Source of the DNA: Kitasatospora azatica KCTC 9699
GTDB lineage: Bacteria; Actinomycetota; Actinomycetes; Streptomycetales; Streptomycetaceae
DNA length: 64,000 bases
Assembly (NCBI RefSeq): GCF_000744785.1
Contig: NZ_JQMO01000003.1
Span: forward strand, 2,356,001-2,420,000
Direction: 5' to 3'
A program made the position numbers and the translations under genes. Under the pieces are notes generated by a model, which saw only the letters and a list, made by a program, of their open reading frames with translations, searched no databases and was not told the DNA's origin. Numbering within the stretch: position 1 is the stretch's first letter; each line of letters begins with the position of its first letter. Positions 25,477 through 33,623 of this stretch are shown here, one piece after another.

Positions 25477-26108
25477 CCGAAGACCTCTATCTCCTGCGTG
25501 ACGGGATGGTCCGCCTCATCGAGGCATGCGGCCACCAGGTGGTGGCGACGGCAAGCACCGGACCCGAGACGCTCGACGTGCTGCTGACCTGGCGGCCCGA
25601 CGTCGCCGTGGTCGACGTCCGGATGCCGCCGACCCAGTCCGACGAGGGCCTGCGCGCCGCCCTCGCCGCCCGCCGCGAGCTGCCCGGACTACCGGTCCTG
25701 ATCCTCTCCCAGTACGTCGAGCAGTTGTACGCCCGCGAACTCCTGGCCGACGGCGCCGGTGGCATCGGCTACTTCCTCAAGGAGAGCGTGTTCGACGCCG
25801 ACCAGTTCATCGACGCCCTGGAACGCGTCGCCGCCGGCGGCACCGCCATGGACCAGGCCGTCATCGCCAAACTGCTGTCCAACGGCTCCTCGAACCGCCG
25901 CCTCGCACAACTCACCGAACGCGAACACTCCGTGCTCAGCCTGATGGCCGAAGGACTCTCCAACCAGGCCATCGCCCAGCGGCTCTTCCTCAGCGAGAGC
26001 GCCATCAGCAAGTACACGACCTCCACCTTCGGCAAACTCGGCATCACCGACGACGACAACAACAACCGCCGCGTCCTCGCCGTCCTCGCCTACCTGAACG
26101 AGTCCTAG
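25461..26108 (+). CDS. NarL/LuxR-family response regulator
   Basis: A 215-residue two-component output protein. The receiver domain has the acidic pocket AED (residues 6-8), phosphoacceptor Asp in DVAVVDVRMPP, Thr/Ser switch region VLILSQYVE and lysine in YFLKES. The C-terminal LuxR helix-turn-helix reads LTEREHSVLSLMAEGLSNQAIAQRLFLSESAISKYTTSTFGKLGI. The GTG start lies inside the kinase 3' end. The asparagine/aspartate run DDDNNNRR after the HTH is typical for this actinobacterial subfamily. Confidence 0.93.
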   Translation: MRIVVAEDLYLLRDGMVRLIEACGHQVVATASTGPETLDVLLTWRPDVAVVDVRMPPTQSDEGLRAALAARRELPGLPVLILSQYVEQLYARELLADGAGGIGYFLKESVFDADQFIDALERVAAGGTAMDQAVIAKLLSNGSSNRRLAQLTEREHSVLSLMAEGLSNQAIAQRLFLSESAISKYTTSTFGKLGITDDDNNNRRVLAVLAYLNES

Positions 26109-26393
26109 CGGGCGAACTCCTTGAGCTCCTCGGTCTCCAAGGTGATGCCCAGCCCGGGCAGTTCAACGGTATGCCCGTACGCCAACGTGACAACGCTCCG
26201 ATACCTACCACCCGCCGGCTCGCTGTACACGGTGACCGAGTAGATCTCCCGATCCACCAGCAGGTAGACCGGGATCCCGGTCTCGGCGTACGCCGCCGGC
26301 TTCTCGATCCGGTCGCGACGGTCGGTGTCCGCATCGAAGGAGGTGACCTCGGCGACCATCAGGACATCGTCCGCCCAAGGGGTGGCCCTGCCA
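26105..26393 (-). pseudogene. 5'-truncated Uma2-family fragment
   Basis: About 95 codons cover the C-terminal half of an Uma2 protein: DDVLMVAEVTSFDADTDRRDRIEKPAAYAETGIPVYLLVDRE, then the beta-rich end HTVELPGLGITLETEELKEF. The N-terminal half is missing. Upstream the frame runs into the chitinase terminator and the chitinase 3' end, which cannot belong to this protein. The stop overlaps the response-regulator stop by 4 bp. A short product from the internal Met in VLMVAEV is conceivable but lacks a ribosome site. It is the second truncated Uma2 in the window. Confidence 0.75.
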
Positions 26394-26428
26394 CGGTACC
26401 GAAAGCCCGGTCCAGGATCCGTACAACG

Positions 26429-26471
26429 CCGCGAGGCCCGCCGCACCTGCTCGGTGGGGCGGGCCTCGCGG
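26429..26471. terminator. Chitinase terminator
   Basis: A 14-bp perfect stem CCGCGAGGCCCGCC / GGCGGGCCTCGCGG with a 15-nt loop, about 70 bp beyond the chitinase stop. Confidence 0.85.
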
Positions 26472-26541
26472 GGGCGCTCAGGCCTCTCCCTCAAGAGGCG
26501 TGGGGCGCCGCGATGGTGGTGCGGGTCAGCGGATGGAGGGG

Positions 26542-28140
26542 TTACTGCATGCCGTGGGCGTGGTTGCCGACGTTGGTGGAGAAGTCGTTGCCGTTCTTCG
26601 CGTCCCAGTTGGTGGACCAGGCCATCGCGCCGCGGATGGTCGGCCACTTGGCCGGCGGGACGAAGGACCCGCAGTTGCTGCCGGTGGCCAGGCAGTCCAG
26701 GGCGTTGTTGACCACGGTGGAGTTGACGTAGCCGCCGCCGGCCGCCGAGGCGGAGGCGGGGACGCCGATGCCGACCTGGGCCGGGCTCAGACCGCCCTGG
26801 ATGTAGGTGCAGATCTGCGAGGTGATGAAGTCCTCGGTGCCCTGGTTGTAGTTCTTGCCGTCACAGCCGGGCATGCTGCCCGAGTTGTAGAACTGGGTGT
26901 TGACGACCGACAGGATGTCCTTGACGTTCAGCGACAGCTGGAAGTAGGCGCTGGTGCTGGTGTACATGCCCATGGTCTCGGGGGCCATGGTGAGCACGAA
27001 GTTGCTGCCGACCTTGCCCGCGAGGCTGTGCAGGGCCTGCGCCATGTAGGTCGGGTTGACCCCGTTCTCCAGGTCGATGTCGACGCCGTCGAAGCCGTAC
27101 TGCTGGATCAGCGTGTAGGCGCTGTTGGCGAAGTTGGTGGCCGAGGCGCTGTCGCCGACGGTGATCGCACCGTTCTGGCCGCCGACCGAGAGCACGACCT
27201 TCTTGCCGGCCGCGTGCTTGGCGGCGATGTCGGCCTTGAACTGGGCGTCGGTGTAGCCGCTGAGGTTCTTCGCCAGGGTCGGGTCCAGCGTGAAGCTGAT
27301 CGCGCCCGAGGTGGTGGTGGCGTCGGCGAAGGACACCGCGATGATGTCGTAGTTCGCCTGGACGTCGGCGAGCTTCTGGTCGGTCGCGCCGTTGTCGAAG
27401 TTCTGCCAGTAGCCCGTGATGACGTGCTTGGGCAGGCCGGTCGCCGGGGGAGTGCTGGTCGACGTGGGCGTCGGCGTGGGCGTGGGTGTCGGCGTCGGAG
27501 TCGAGGTGGGAGTCGGGGTGGGTGTCGGGGTGGGTGTCGGTGTGGGCGTCGGGGTGGGGGTCGGCGTAGGCGTGGGGGTGGGCGTGGGCGTCGGAGTCGG
27601 GGTGGAGGACCCACCCGGCCCCGTCAACGTCACGTCGTCCGCTCCGTAGGCCCCCTGCCCGTACCACCCGTGCAGGTACACCGTCACGCTGGTGGTGCTC
27701 GCGCCCGTGGTGAAGCTGGTGCTCAGCTGGTTCCAGCCGGTCTGGCTGGACCAGGTGCTCGGGTCGGTGCCGCCGGTGCCGGTGGCGCCCAGGTACACGT
27801 ACGGGCCCTGGACCCAGGCGGCCAGCGTGTAGCTGGAGTTCGGCTGCACCGGGATGGTCTGGGTGCACTGCGCCGTGTCCGCGCTGCTCGGCGTGGCCAG
27901 CAGCGCGCCGGTGCCGCTGTGCACCGGCGAGGAGACGGCGGCGGCGGTGCCGGTACAGCTCCAGCCGGTCAGGCCGCTCTCGAAGCCGCCGTTGCTGGTG
28001 AGGTTGCCGACCGCGGCGCTGGCACCGCCGGCGAAGAGCGCCAGGCCGGTGCCGGCCACGGCGAGGGCGGTGGTACCGGCGGCGAGCGCGGGCAGCGCGC
28101 GGCGGCGACGGCGGTGAGTGGGGGCGACCGTACGGGCCAT
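26542..28140 (-). CDS. Secreted GH18 chitinase with carbohydrate-binding module
   Basis: A 532-residue secreted enzyme hydrolysing chitin. A twin-Arg-like basic leader with hydrophobic core (RRRRRALPALAAGTTALAVAGTGLALFAGGASA) is followed by a CBM4/9-like jelly-roll module (NGGFESGLTGWSCTG, QTIPVQPNSSYTLAAWVQG), a long Pro-Thr repeat linker (about residues 178-228) and a GH18 barrel. The catalytic motif is DGVDIDLE; KKVVLSVGGQ and LTMAPE are the other GH18 signatures. ATG 28140 follows GGAGAG. The promoter region holds a DasR-type dre element and a 15-bp palindrome, so induction by chitin-derived amino sugars is expected. Confidence 0.95.
   Translation of the reverse strand: MARTVAPTHRRRRRALPALAAGTTALAVAGTGLALFAGGASAAVGNLTSNGGFESGLTGWSCTGTAAAVSSPVHSGTGALLATPSSADTAQCTQTIPVQPNSSYTLAAWVQGPYVYLGATGTGGTDPSTWSSQTGWNQLSTSFTTGASTTSVTVYLHGWYGQGAYGADDVTLTGPGGSSTPTPTPTPTPTPTPTPTPTPTPTPTPTPTPTPTSTPTPTPTPTPTPTSTSTPPATGLPKHVITGYWQNFDNGATDQKLADVQANYDIIAVSFADATTTSGAISFTLDPTLAKNLSGYTDAQFKADIAAKHAAGKKVVLSVGGQNGAITVGDSASATNFANSAYTLIQQYGFDGVDIDLENGVNPTYMAQALHSLAGKVGSNFVLTMAPETMGMYTSTSAYFQLSLNVKDILSVVNTQFYNSGSMPGCDGKNYNQGTEDFITSQICTYIQGGLSPAQVGIGVPASASAAGGGYVNSTVVNNALDCLATGSNCGSFVPPAKWPTIRGAMAWSTNWDAKNGNDFSTNVGNHAHGMQ
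27461..27606. repeat. Pro-Thr linker repeat of the chitinase
   Basis: Imperfect 6-bp repeats (GTGGGC/GTCGGG on the + strand) encode alternating Thr-Pro with occasional Ser. This flexible linker between binding module and catalytic barrel is prone to length changes. Confidence 0.9.
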
Positions 28141-28202
28141 GGCGAAACTCTCCTGGGGGAGGAGGAGAGGAGCCGCCGCGGTGGGGGTCGCGGCGGCCCC
28201 GT

Positions 28203-28310
28203 GTGGGGGAGGGAAGGACGGCAGAAGGAAGACAGGAAGAGGGCAGGACGAAGGCAGAAAGGAAGACAGAAAGGAAGGCAGAAAGCAGGCAGAGGGAAGT
28301 CAGGGCGAGG
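28203..28310. repeat. Purine-rich imperfect repeat (GAAGGCAGAAAG type)
   Basis: Degenerate units such as GAAGACAGAAAG and GAAGGCAGAAAG recur about eight times. In the chitinase transcript the complementary strand gives a pyrimidine-rich untranslated leader. Confidence 0.7.
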
Positions 28311-28329
28311 TGGCCGGCGGTTGAACCGG

Positions 28330-28382
28330 CGACTGCTTGTCGAACAAGCTGGACTAGACCATTGGCATGCGTCAAGCAGTCG
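28330..28382. promoter_or_regulatory. Inverted-repeat cluster upstream of chitinase
   Basis: The outer arms CGACTGCTTG (28330-28339) and CAAGCAGTCG (28373-28382) are exact. Inside, GCTTGT-CGA-ACAAGC (28335-28349) forms a 15-bp palindrome that abuts the dre-like site. A -35-like TTGACG on the minus strand lies at 28370-28375. Confidence 0.6.
28348..28363 (-). promoter_or_regulatory. DasR-responsive element (dre) for the chitinase
   Basis: The minus strand reads AATGGTCTAGTCCAGC, a close match to the published DasR consensus ACTGGTCTAGACCACT. DasR is the GntR-family N-acetylglucosamine repressor that controls chitinase genes in Streptomyces. Confidence 0.7.
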
Positions 28383-28503
28383 TTCGCCGACTTACGGAAT
28401 CTTTAAGGATCCGGAGACCTCTCCGTGTCCAGTAGGCTGCCTCAGGACCCGTGGCAGCCAGGGCCGGGGACCAGGGGGTCATAGCTCGGAGGGGCTGAAC
28501 GTG

Positions 28504-29298
28504 ATGGGTCTGCGCGATCTCGTCGAGCGCACGCCGGGACTGCGGTCGCTGCTCGGTGGGATGTACCGCCTCTACGGCCAGCGGGTCGAGGTCCATCTGG
28601 CCCGCACCCCGCACCATGTCGGCGTGATCATGGACGGCAACCGCCGCTGGGCCAAGGCCGCCGGCGGCACCACCGCCTTCGGCCACCAGCGCGGCGCGGA
28701 CAAGATCGCCGAGTTCCTCGGCTGGTGCGACGAGACCAACATCGAGGTCGTCACCCTCTGGATGCTCTCCACCGACAACCTCTCCCGTCCGGCGGACGAG
28801 CTGGTCCCGCTGCTCGGCATCATCGAGGACGCGGTGACCGGCCTGGCCGAGCTCAAGCGGTACAAGATCAACCCGATCGGCACCCTGGACCTGCTGCCGG
28901 CCAAGACCGCCGGGATCCTGAAGGGCGCGGCCACCGCCACCGAGCACCTCGAGGGCATCACGGTCAACGTCGCGGTCGGCTACGGCGGCCGGCACGAGAT
29001 CGCCGACGCCGTCCGCTCACTGCTCCAGGAACACGCCGACCGCGGCACCTCGATCGAGGAGCTGGTCGAGATCCTGGACGTGGAGCACATCGCCGAGCGG
29101 CTCTACACCAAGGGCCAGCCGGACCCGGACCTGGTGATCCGCACCTCCGGCGAGCAGCGGCTGTCCGGCTTCCTGCTCTGGCAGAGCGCGCACAGCGAGT
29201 TCTACTTCTGCGAGGCCTACTGGCCGGCCTTCCGCAAGGTGGACTTCCTGCGGGCCCTGCGCGCATACGAACAGCGACACCGCCGTTACGGGGGCTGA
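28504..29298 (+). CDS. uppS: cis-prenyltransferase (undecaprenyl/polyprenyl diphosphate synthase)
   Basis: A 264-residue enzyme condensing isopentenyl diphosphate units onto an allylic diphosphate to give the polyprenyl carrier for cell-wall synthesis. The UPPS motifs are intact: HVGVIMDGNRRWAKAAG with the catalytic Asp, FGHQRGADKI, TLWMLSTDNLSRP and the C-terminal DPDLVIRTSGEQRLSGFLLWQSAHSEFYF. ATG 28504 is used; an adjacent GTG at 28501 is equally near the GGAGGGG ribosome site. Chain length cannot be read from sequence. Order uppS-phoH-transglycosylase is conserved in many Streptomyces. Confidence 0.94.
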   Translation: MGLRDLVERTPGLRSLLGGMYRLYGQRVEVHLARTPHHVGVIMDGNRRWAKAAGGTTAFGHQRGADKIAEFLGWCDETNIEVVTLWMLSTDNLSRPADELVPLLGIIEDAVTGLAELKRYKINPIGTLDLLPAKTAGILKGAATATEHLEGITVNVAVGYGGRHEIADAVRSLLQEHADRGTSIEELVEILDVEHIAERLYTKGQPDPDLVIRTSGEQRLSGFLLWQSAHSEFYFCEAYWPAFRKVDFLRALRAYEQRHRRYGG

Positions 29299-29481
29299 CC
29301 TCGGATCACTCGGTGAACCGGGGTTACCGAGAATTCACCGGAACTGATCCACGACTTGGCTTCGCGGGGCATGCTCGACGCACCGTCAGGGCATACACAT
29401 GGCAGACCGGCACCCTGCCGACAGGGGTCGCGGGGGCCGGTGAGCCGCGGGTGACGCAGGGTCACCCGCCCTGGAGGCCTA

Positions 29482-30816
29482 GTGGTCAGTACCAAGAGCC
29501 GCCGGACACCAGACCGGCGCACGTACGTCCTTGACACCAGCGTGCTTTTGGCCGACCCGCTCGCCATGACGCGGTTCGAGGAGCACGAGGTGGTGCTCCC
29601 GGTGGTCGTGGTCACCGAGCTGGAGGCCAAGCGGCACCATCCCGAACTGGGCTACTTCGCCCGCCAGGCCCTGCGCCTGCTCGACGACTACCGGGTCCGC
29701 TACGGCCGACTCGACGAGCCCATCCCCACCGGGGAGATCGGCGGCTCCATCCGCGTCGAGCTGAACCACTCGGACACCTCGGTGCTGCCGGCCGGCTACC
29801 GGCTGGGCGGCGGCGAGGCGGACACCCGGATCCTGGCGGTCGCCCGCAACCTGCAGGCGGAGGGGTACGACGTCACCGTCGTCTCCAAGGACCTGCCGAT
29901 GCGGATCAAGGCCAGCGCGGTCGGTCTGCTCGCCGAGGAGTACCGGGCCGAGCTGGCGATCACCTCCGGTTGGACCGGAATGTCCGAACTGCCGGTCTCT
30001 GGTGACCAGGTGGACGAGCTCTTCGGCGCGCCGCACGACGCCGCCGTGGAGATCGACGGCGCCGAGGACCTGCCGGTGCACACCGGACTGGTGCTCAGCT
30101 CCGAGCGCGGGCGGGCGCTGGGCCGGGTCACCGTGGACGGCCGGGTGAAGCTGGTGCGCGGCGACCGGGAGGCGTTCGGGCTGCGCGGGCGCAGCGCCGA
30201 GCAGCGGGTGGCGTTGGACGTGCTGCTCGATCCGGAGGTCGGCATCGTCTCGCTTGGCGGGCGGGCCGGTACGGGCAAGTCCGCGCTCGCGCTCTGTGCG
30301 GGCCTGGAGGCGGTGCTGGAGCGCCAGCAGCACCGGAAGGTGATGGTCTTCCGCCCGCTGTACGCGGTCGGCGGGCAGGAGTTGGGCTACCTTCCGGGCA
30401 GCGAGTCGGAGAAGATGAGCCCCTGGGCGCAGGCGGTCTTCGACACCCTGTCGGCCGTCACCACGCCGGCGGTGATCGAAGAGGTGATCTCCCGCGGGAT
30501 GCTGGAGGTGCTGCCGCTCACCCATATCCGGGGCCGCTCGCTGCACGACGCCTTCGTGATCGTGGACGAGGCGCAGTCGCTGGAACGGAACGTGCTGCTC
30601 ACGGTGCTCTCCCGGATCGGCCAGGGGTCGCGGGTGGTGCTCACCCACGACGTCGCCCAGCGGGACAACCTGCGGGTGGGTCGCTACGACGGAGTGGTGG
30701 CGGTGGTGGAGAAGCTGAAGGGGCATCCGCTCTTCGCGCACATCACCCTCACGCGCTCCGAGCGCTCCCCGATCGCCGCACTGGTGACCGAGATGCTGGA
30801 AGACATCCAGCCGTAA
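29482..30816 (+). CDS. PIN-PhoH fusion protein (PhoH2-type ATPase/ribonuclease)
   Basis: A 444-residue protein. The N-terminal PIN nuclease domain has the acidic residues TYVLDTSVLLADP, VVTELEAK and the metal-site region GGGEADTRIL, VVSKDLPMRIKA. The C-terminal PhoH ATPase domain has Walker A LGGRAGTGKSALAL, GGQELGYLPGSESEKMSPW, Walker B HDAFVIVDEAQSL and VLTHDVAQRDN. PhoH2 proteins in mycobacteria unwind and cleave RNA and can be paired with an antitoxin; no small upstream antitoxin is visible here. GTG 29482 follows CTGGAGGCC. Confidence 0.93.
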   Translation: MVSTKSRRTPDRRTYVLDTSVLLADPLAMTRFEEHEVVLPVVVVTELEAKRHHPELGYFARQALRLLDDYRVRYGRLDEPIPTGEIGGSIRVELNHSDTSVLPAGYRLGGGEADTRILAVARNLQAEGYDVTVVSKDLPMRIKASAVGLLAEEYRAELAITSGWTGMSELPVSGDQVDELFGAPHDAAVEIDGAEDLPVHTGLVLSSERGRALGRVTVDGRVKLVRGDREAFGLRGRSAEQRVALDVLLDPEVGIVSLGGRAGTGKSALALCAGLEAVLERQQHRKVMVFRPLYAVGGQELGYLPGSESEKMSPWAQAVFDTLSAVTTPAVIEEVISRGMLEVLPLTHIRGRSLHDAFVIVDEAQSLERNVLLTVLSRIGQGSRVVLTHDVAQRDNLRVGRYDGVVAVVEKLKGHPLFAHITLTRSERSPIAALVTEMLEDIQP

Positions 30817-31208
30817 GAGCGATCAGCATGTGATCGAACGATCCGCCCGGCGACTGGGTTCGGCCCGCCGCCGGGCGGATCGTCAGCACATCGCACCGCA
30901 CCCTGTCCATCGATCGGTCAGTTTCCCTGTCGGGTGGGGATGTGAGCTTCGCCACGCAATCGGGAATTGCGCACCCGCGTCCTCTTGCGGCATGGTGAGG
31001 TCTCTGTCAGGCCCCGCGTACGGCCCTCTGGTTGGGCGTCAACTGAATAACGACGGACCGTACGCCGCCCGATCTTCTCGCCCGCACCGGCTCGCCGGGG
31101 CGGACGCCGGGCCCGTGTCTCCCGTGACCAGCAGCAAGGTGGAGGCCAGTGACCAGGGGCATGTTGCGTCCCCACGGTCACGCGGGGGCGACGCTGGAAG
31201 GAAACCAT
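30817..31208. other. Leader region of the transglycosylase gene
   Basis: This 392-bp region holds the phoH terminator (30838-30883) and a hairpin with arms GCGTACGG (31016-31023) and CCGTACGC (31058-31065). Long leaders before muralytic genes in Streptomyces often carry c-di-AMP (ydaO) riboswitches, but the conserved ydaO core was not found. Confidence 0.5.
30838..30883. terminator. Terminator after the PIN-PhoH gene
   Basis: A perfect 15-bp stem ACGATCCGCCCGGCG / CGCCGGGCGGATCGT with a 16-nt loop, 21 bp after the stop. Confidence 0.88.
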
Positions 31209-31928
31209 GTGACTCGGATCTCGGTCCGGGGAGTTGCCGTGGCCTCCGCCACCGCCGTCACCGCTGTCGGTGCCGTCGTGGGTGTGGCCTCGGGCAGCGA
31301 GGCCAAGTCGAATCAGCCGGTCGACGTCGCGGGTGCCACGCTGCTCGCCGACATCCCGTCAGCTTCGCAGGCACAGACCGTCAGTGACGACATCGGCCGC
31401 CAGGCCACGGCTCAGCAGCAGTCGGCCGACGAGGCCGCCAAGCGCGCTGCCGCCGAGGCCGCGCGCCTGAAGGCCGCCGCCGACGCGCAGGCCAAGGCCG
31501 ACGCGGAGAAGGCAGCGGCCGACGCCGCCGCCAAGGCCAAGGCTGCCGCCGACGCGCAGCAGGCCGCCGCGAACCGGGCCAAGGCCCGCTCCCAGCTTGC
31601 CGTCACCACGGACTCCGCGCCCGCAGCCGCCTCGTACAGCCCCGGGTCGGTCCAGGCACTCGCGGCCGGGATCATAGGCAATGACACCCAGTTCCAGTGC
31701 TTCAGCAACATCGTGAAGCGCGAGAGCGGCTGGGACTACACCGCCCGCAACCCCTCCGGGGCGTACGGCCTGGTGCAGGCGCTGCCCGGTTCCAAGATGG
31801 CCTCGGCCGGCGCGGACTGGCAGACCAACCCCGCGACCCAGATCAAGTGGGGCCTGGGCTACATGAACGACCGCTACGGCAGCCCCTGCGGCGCCTGGTC
31901 GTTCTGGCAGGCACACAGCTGGTACTAA
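31209..31928 (+). CDS. Secreted lytic transglycosylase (SLT-like)
   Basis: A 239-residue secreted protein. A signal sequence (RGVAVASATAVTAVGAVVGVASGSEA) is followed by a long Ala/Lys/Asp-rich coiled-coil region (about residues 60-125, repeated AAADAQAKADAEKAAADAAAK) and a small SLT-type domain. The catalytic Glu is in SNIVKRESGWDYTARNPSGAYGLVQALPGSKMASAG, closing with GLGYMNDRYGSPCGAWSFW. It should cleave peptidoglycan glycan strands. GTG 31209 follows GGAAGGAAACC. The paired Cys suggest a disulfide. Confidence 0.9.
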   Translation: MTRISVRGVAVASATAVTAVGAVVGVASGSEAKSNQPVDVAGATLLADIPSASQAQTVSDDIGRQATAQQQSADEAAKRAAAEAARLKAAADAQAKADAEKAAADAAAKAKAAADAQQAAANRAKARSQLAVTTDSAPAAASYSPGSVQALAAGIIGNDTQFQCFSNIVKRESGWDYTARNPSGAYGLVQALPGSKMASAGADWQTNPATQIKWGLGYMNDRYGSPCGAWSFWQAHSWY

Positions 31929-31980
31929 GCACCGCCGGTACTAGGAACAACTGGTACCGAACCGGGCGAAACCGGTAGAA

Positions 31981-32007
31981 AGCCCTCGGCCACTTCGGCC
32001 GAGGGCT
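31981..32007. terminator. Terminator after transglycosylase gene
   Basis: A perfect 11-bp stem AGCCCTCGGCC / GGCCGAGGGCT with a 5-nt loop. A second hairpin GACCGCCC / GGGCGGTC (32011-32036) follows. Confidence 0.85.
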
Positions 32008-32138
32008 GAGACCGCCCCCCAATCGACGGGCGGTCTTCGCCGTTTTCGGGCCCGGTGCGCCGGACGGGTGAAGGTCCCGGGTAGCGTCGTACCGCACAGC
32101 CGTGGCGAGGCCGCGGCCGACGGGAGGACGGAACGCCG

Positions 32139-33614
32139 ATGGCACGGGGTGAGCAGCGCGACCGAACGGTGTCCAGGCTCGGCCGCTGGGGCGCGGTGCT
32201 CACCGACGCGCTGGCGAAGCGCCGCCGGGCGGCCGCCGCCGAGCCGATCCCCGCGCCGCGCGAGGAGGTCCGCGAGGCGGCCCGTGCGGTGCCGGCCCCT
32301 GAGGCGCCGGTCCGTGAGGTGGTGGTGCGCGAGGTGGTGCGGATCGAGCCCGCGCCGGCCCCCGCCCCGCGCCCCGTCGAACTCCGTGACCCGCCCCGCC
32401 CCCGCGACCCGCACCCGCACCGTCCCGCCACCCCCGCCGAGGCGGTGCCCTGGGGCCTGCGGGTGGCCGCCGAGTCCACCTGGCGGCTGCTGCTGCTCGG
32501 CCTCGCGCTCTACGTGGTCTTCAGGGTGGTCGACACGCTGCGGCTGGTCGCCTTCGCGCTGCTGGCCGGCGTGCTGATCTCGGCGCTGCTCGAACCCACC
32601 GTCTCCTGGCTGCGCCGGCACGGCGTGCCCCGCTCGCTGGCCGCGCTCGGCACCTTCCTGGCCGGGCTGGCCGGCATCGGCCTGGTCGGCTGGTTCGTGG
32701 TCTGGCAGGTGACCACCAACATCTCGGACGTCTCCGCCAAGGCCCAGAAGGGTGTGCAGACCCTGCACGACTGGCTGGTCCAGGGGCCGCTGCACCTGAC
32801 CCCCCAGCAGCTGACCGACTTCACCAAGCAGCTGCAGAACGCGATCGGCTCCAACACCGAGCAGATCACCTCCTTCGGCTTCACCACCGTGGGCATCGTG
32901 ATCGAGGTGCTGACCGGCGTGCTGCTCGCCGCCTTCACCACCTACTTCCTGCTCTACGACGGTGCCCGGATCTGGAGCTGGGTGCTGCGCGCGCTGCCGC
33001 AGCAGTCCCGGTACGCGATGGCCGGGGCCGGGCCGAAGGCCTGGACCACGCTGACCGCCTATGTCCGCGGCACGGTGGCGGTGGCCTTCATCGACGCGCT
33101 CTGCATCGGGATCGGCATCCAGCTGCTCGGGGTGCCGCTGGCGATGCCACTGGCGGTGATCATCTTCCTGGGCGCCTTCGTGCCGCTGGTCGGCGCGCTG
33201 GTCACCGGGACCCTCGCGGTGCTGGTCGCGCTGGTGACCAACGAGAACCACAGCCTCTACACCCCGCTGATGGTGCTGGTGGTGCTGGTCGCCGTGCAGC
33301 AGCTCGAGGGCCACCTGCTGCAGCCGCTGATCCTGGGCCGCGCGGTGCGGGTGCACCCGCTGGGCGTGGTGCTCGGCGTGGCCGCCGGGTCGATCATCGG
33401 CGGGATCGGCGGGGCGATCGTCGCGGTGCCGCTGATCGCGGTGACCAACACCGTGGTCGGCCATCTGCGCCGACGCAACGCGGCCGCCGACGAGGTCTTC
33501 GTGGCGTTGGAGATCGCCCAGGAGGCCGCCGACGAGGCCGCCCAGGAGGCGGCGCAGGAAGCAGCCGCGGATGCTTCGTCCGACCCCTCCCCGGAGCGCA
33601 CCGCCACGTCCTAA
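32139..33614 (+). CDS. AI-2E family transporter
   Basis: A 491-residue polytopic membrane protein. The first 105 residues are cytoplasmic and rich in Arg, Pro and Glu. The membrane part starts at TWRLLLLGLALYVVFRVVD and shows family features: VLISALLEPTVSWLRRHGVPRSLA, the soluble periplasmic-type stretch TTNISDVSAKAQKGVQTLHDWL, and the conserved QQLEGHLLQPLILGRAVRVHP followed by the final helices. The tail is an Ala/Glu repeat (EAADEAAQEAAQEAA). The family includes Na+/H+ antiporters and the E. coli TqsA; substrate unknown. ATG 32139 follows GGGAGGACGG. Confidence 0.92.
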   Translation: MARGEQRDRTVSRLGRWGAVLTDALAKRRRAAAAEPIPAPREEVREAARAVPAPEAPVREVVVREVVRIEPAPAPAPRPVELRDPPRPRDPHPHRPATPAEAVPWGLRVAAESTWRLLLLGLALYVVFRVVDTLRLVAFALLAGVLISALLEPTVSWLRRHGVPRSLAALGTFLAGLAGIGLVGWFVVWQVTTNISDVSAKAQKGVQTLHDWLVQGPLHLTPQQLTDFTKQLQNAIGSNTEQITSFGFTTVGIVIEVLTGVLLAAFTTYFLLYDGARIWSWVLRALPQQSRYAMAGAGPKAWTTLTAYVRGTVAVAFIDALCIGIGIQLLGVPLAMPLAVIIFLGAFVPLVGALVTGTLAVLVALVTNENHSLYTPLMVLVVLVAVQQLEGHLLQPLILGRAVRVHPLGVVLGVAAGSIIGGIGGAIVAVPLIAVTNTVVGHLRRRNAAADEVFVALEIAQEAADEAAQEAAQEAAADASSDPSPERTATS

Positions 33615-33623
33615 GCTGCCGTC

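Larger units (their letters stand above)
28141..28503. other. Divergent control region chitinase / uppS
   Basis: This 363-bp region contains an A/G-rich tract (about 28203-28310) in the chitinase leader, a cluster of inverted repeats with a dre-like site (28330-28382), and the uppS leader with a -10-like TAGGCT near 28435. The A/G tract is low in complexity and unusually AT-containing for this genome. Confidence 0.6.

Noticed and set aside
27461..27606. CRISPR-like or satellite repeat
   Set aside because: The repeats are 6-bp Thr-Pro codons inside the chitinase linker, with no spacers.
30884..31208. Possible ydaO (c-di-AMP) riboswitch in the transglycosylase leader
   Set aside because: The gene class and long leader invite this, but the conserved ydaO core segments could not be found; only a simple hairpin with 8-bp arms is visible.
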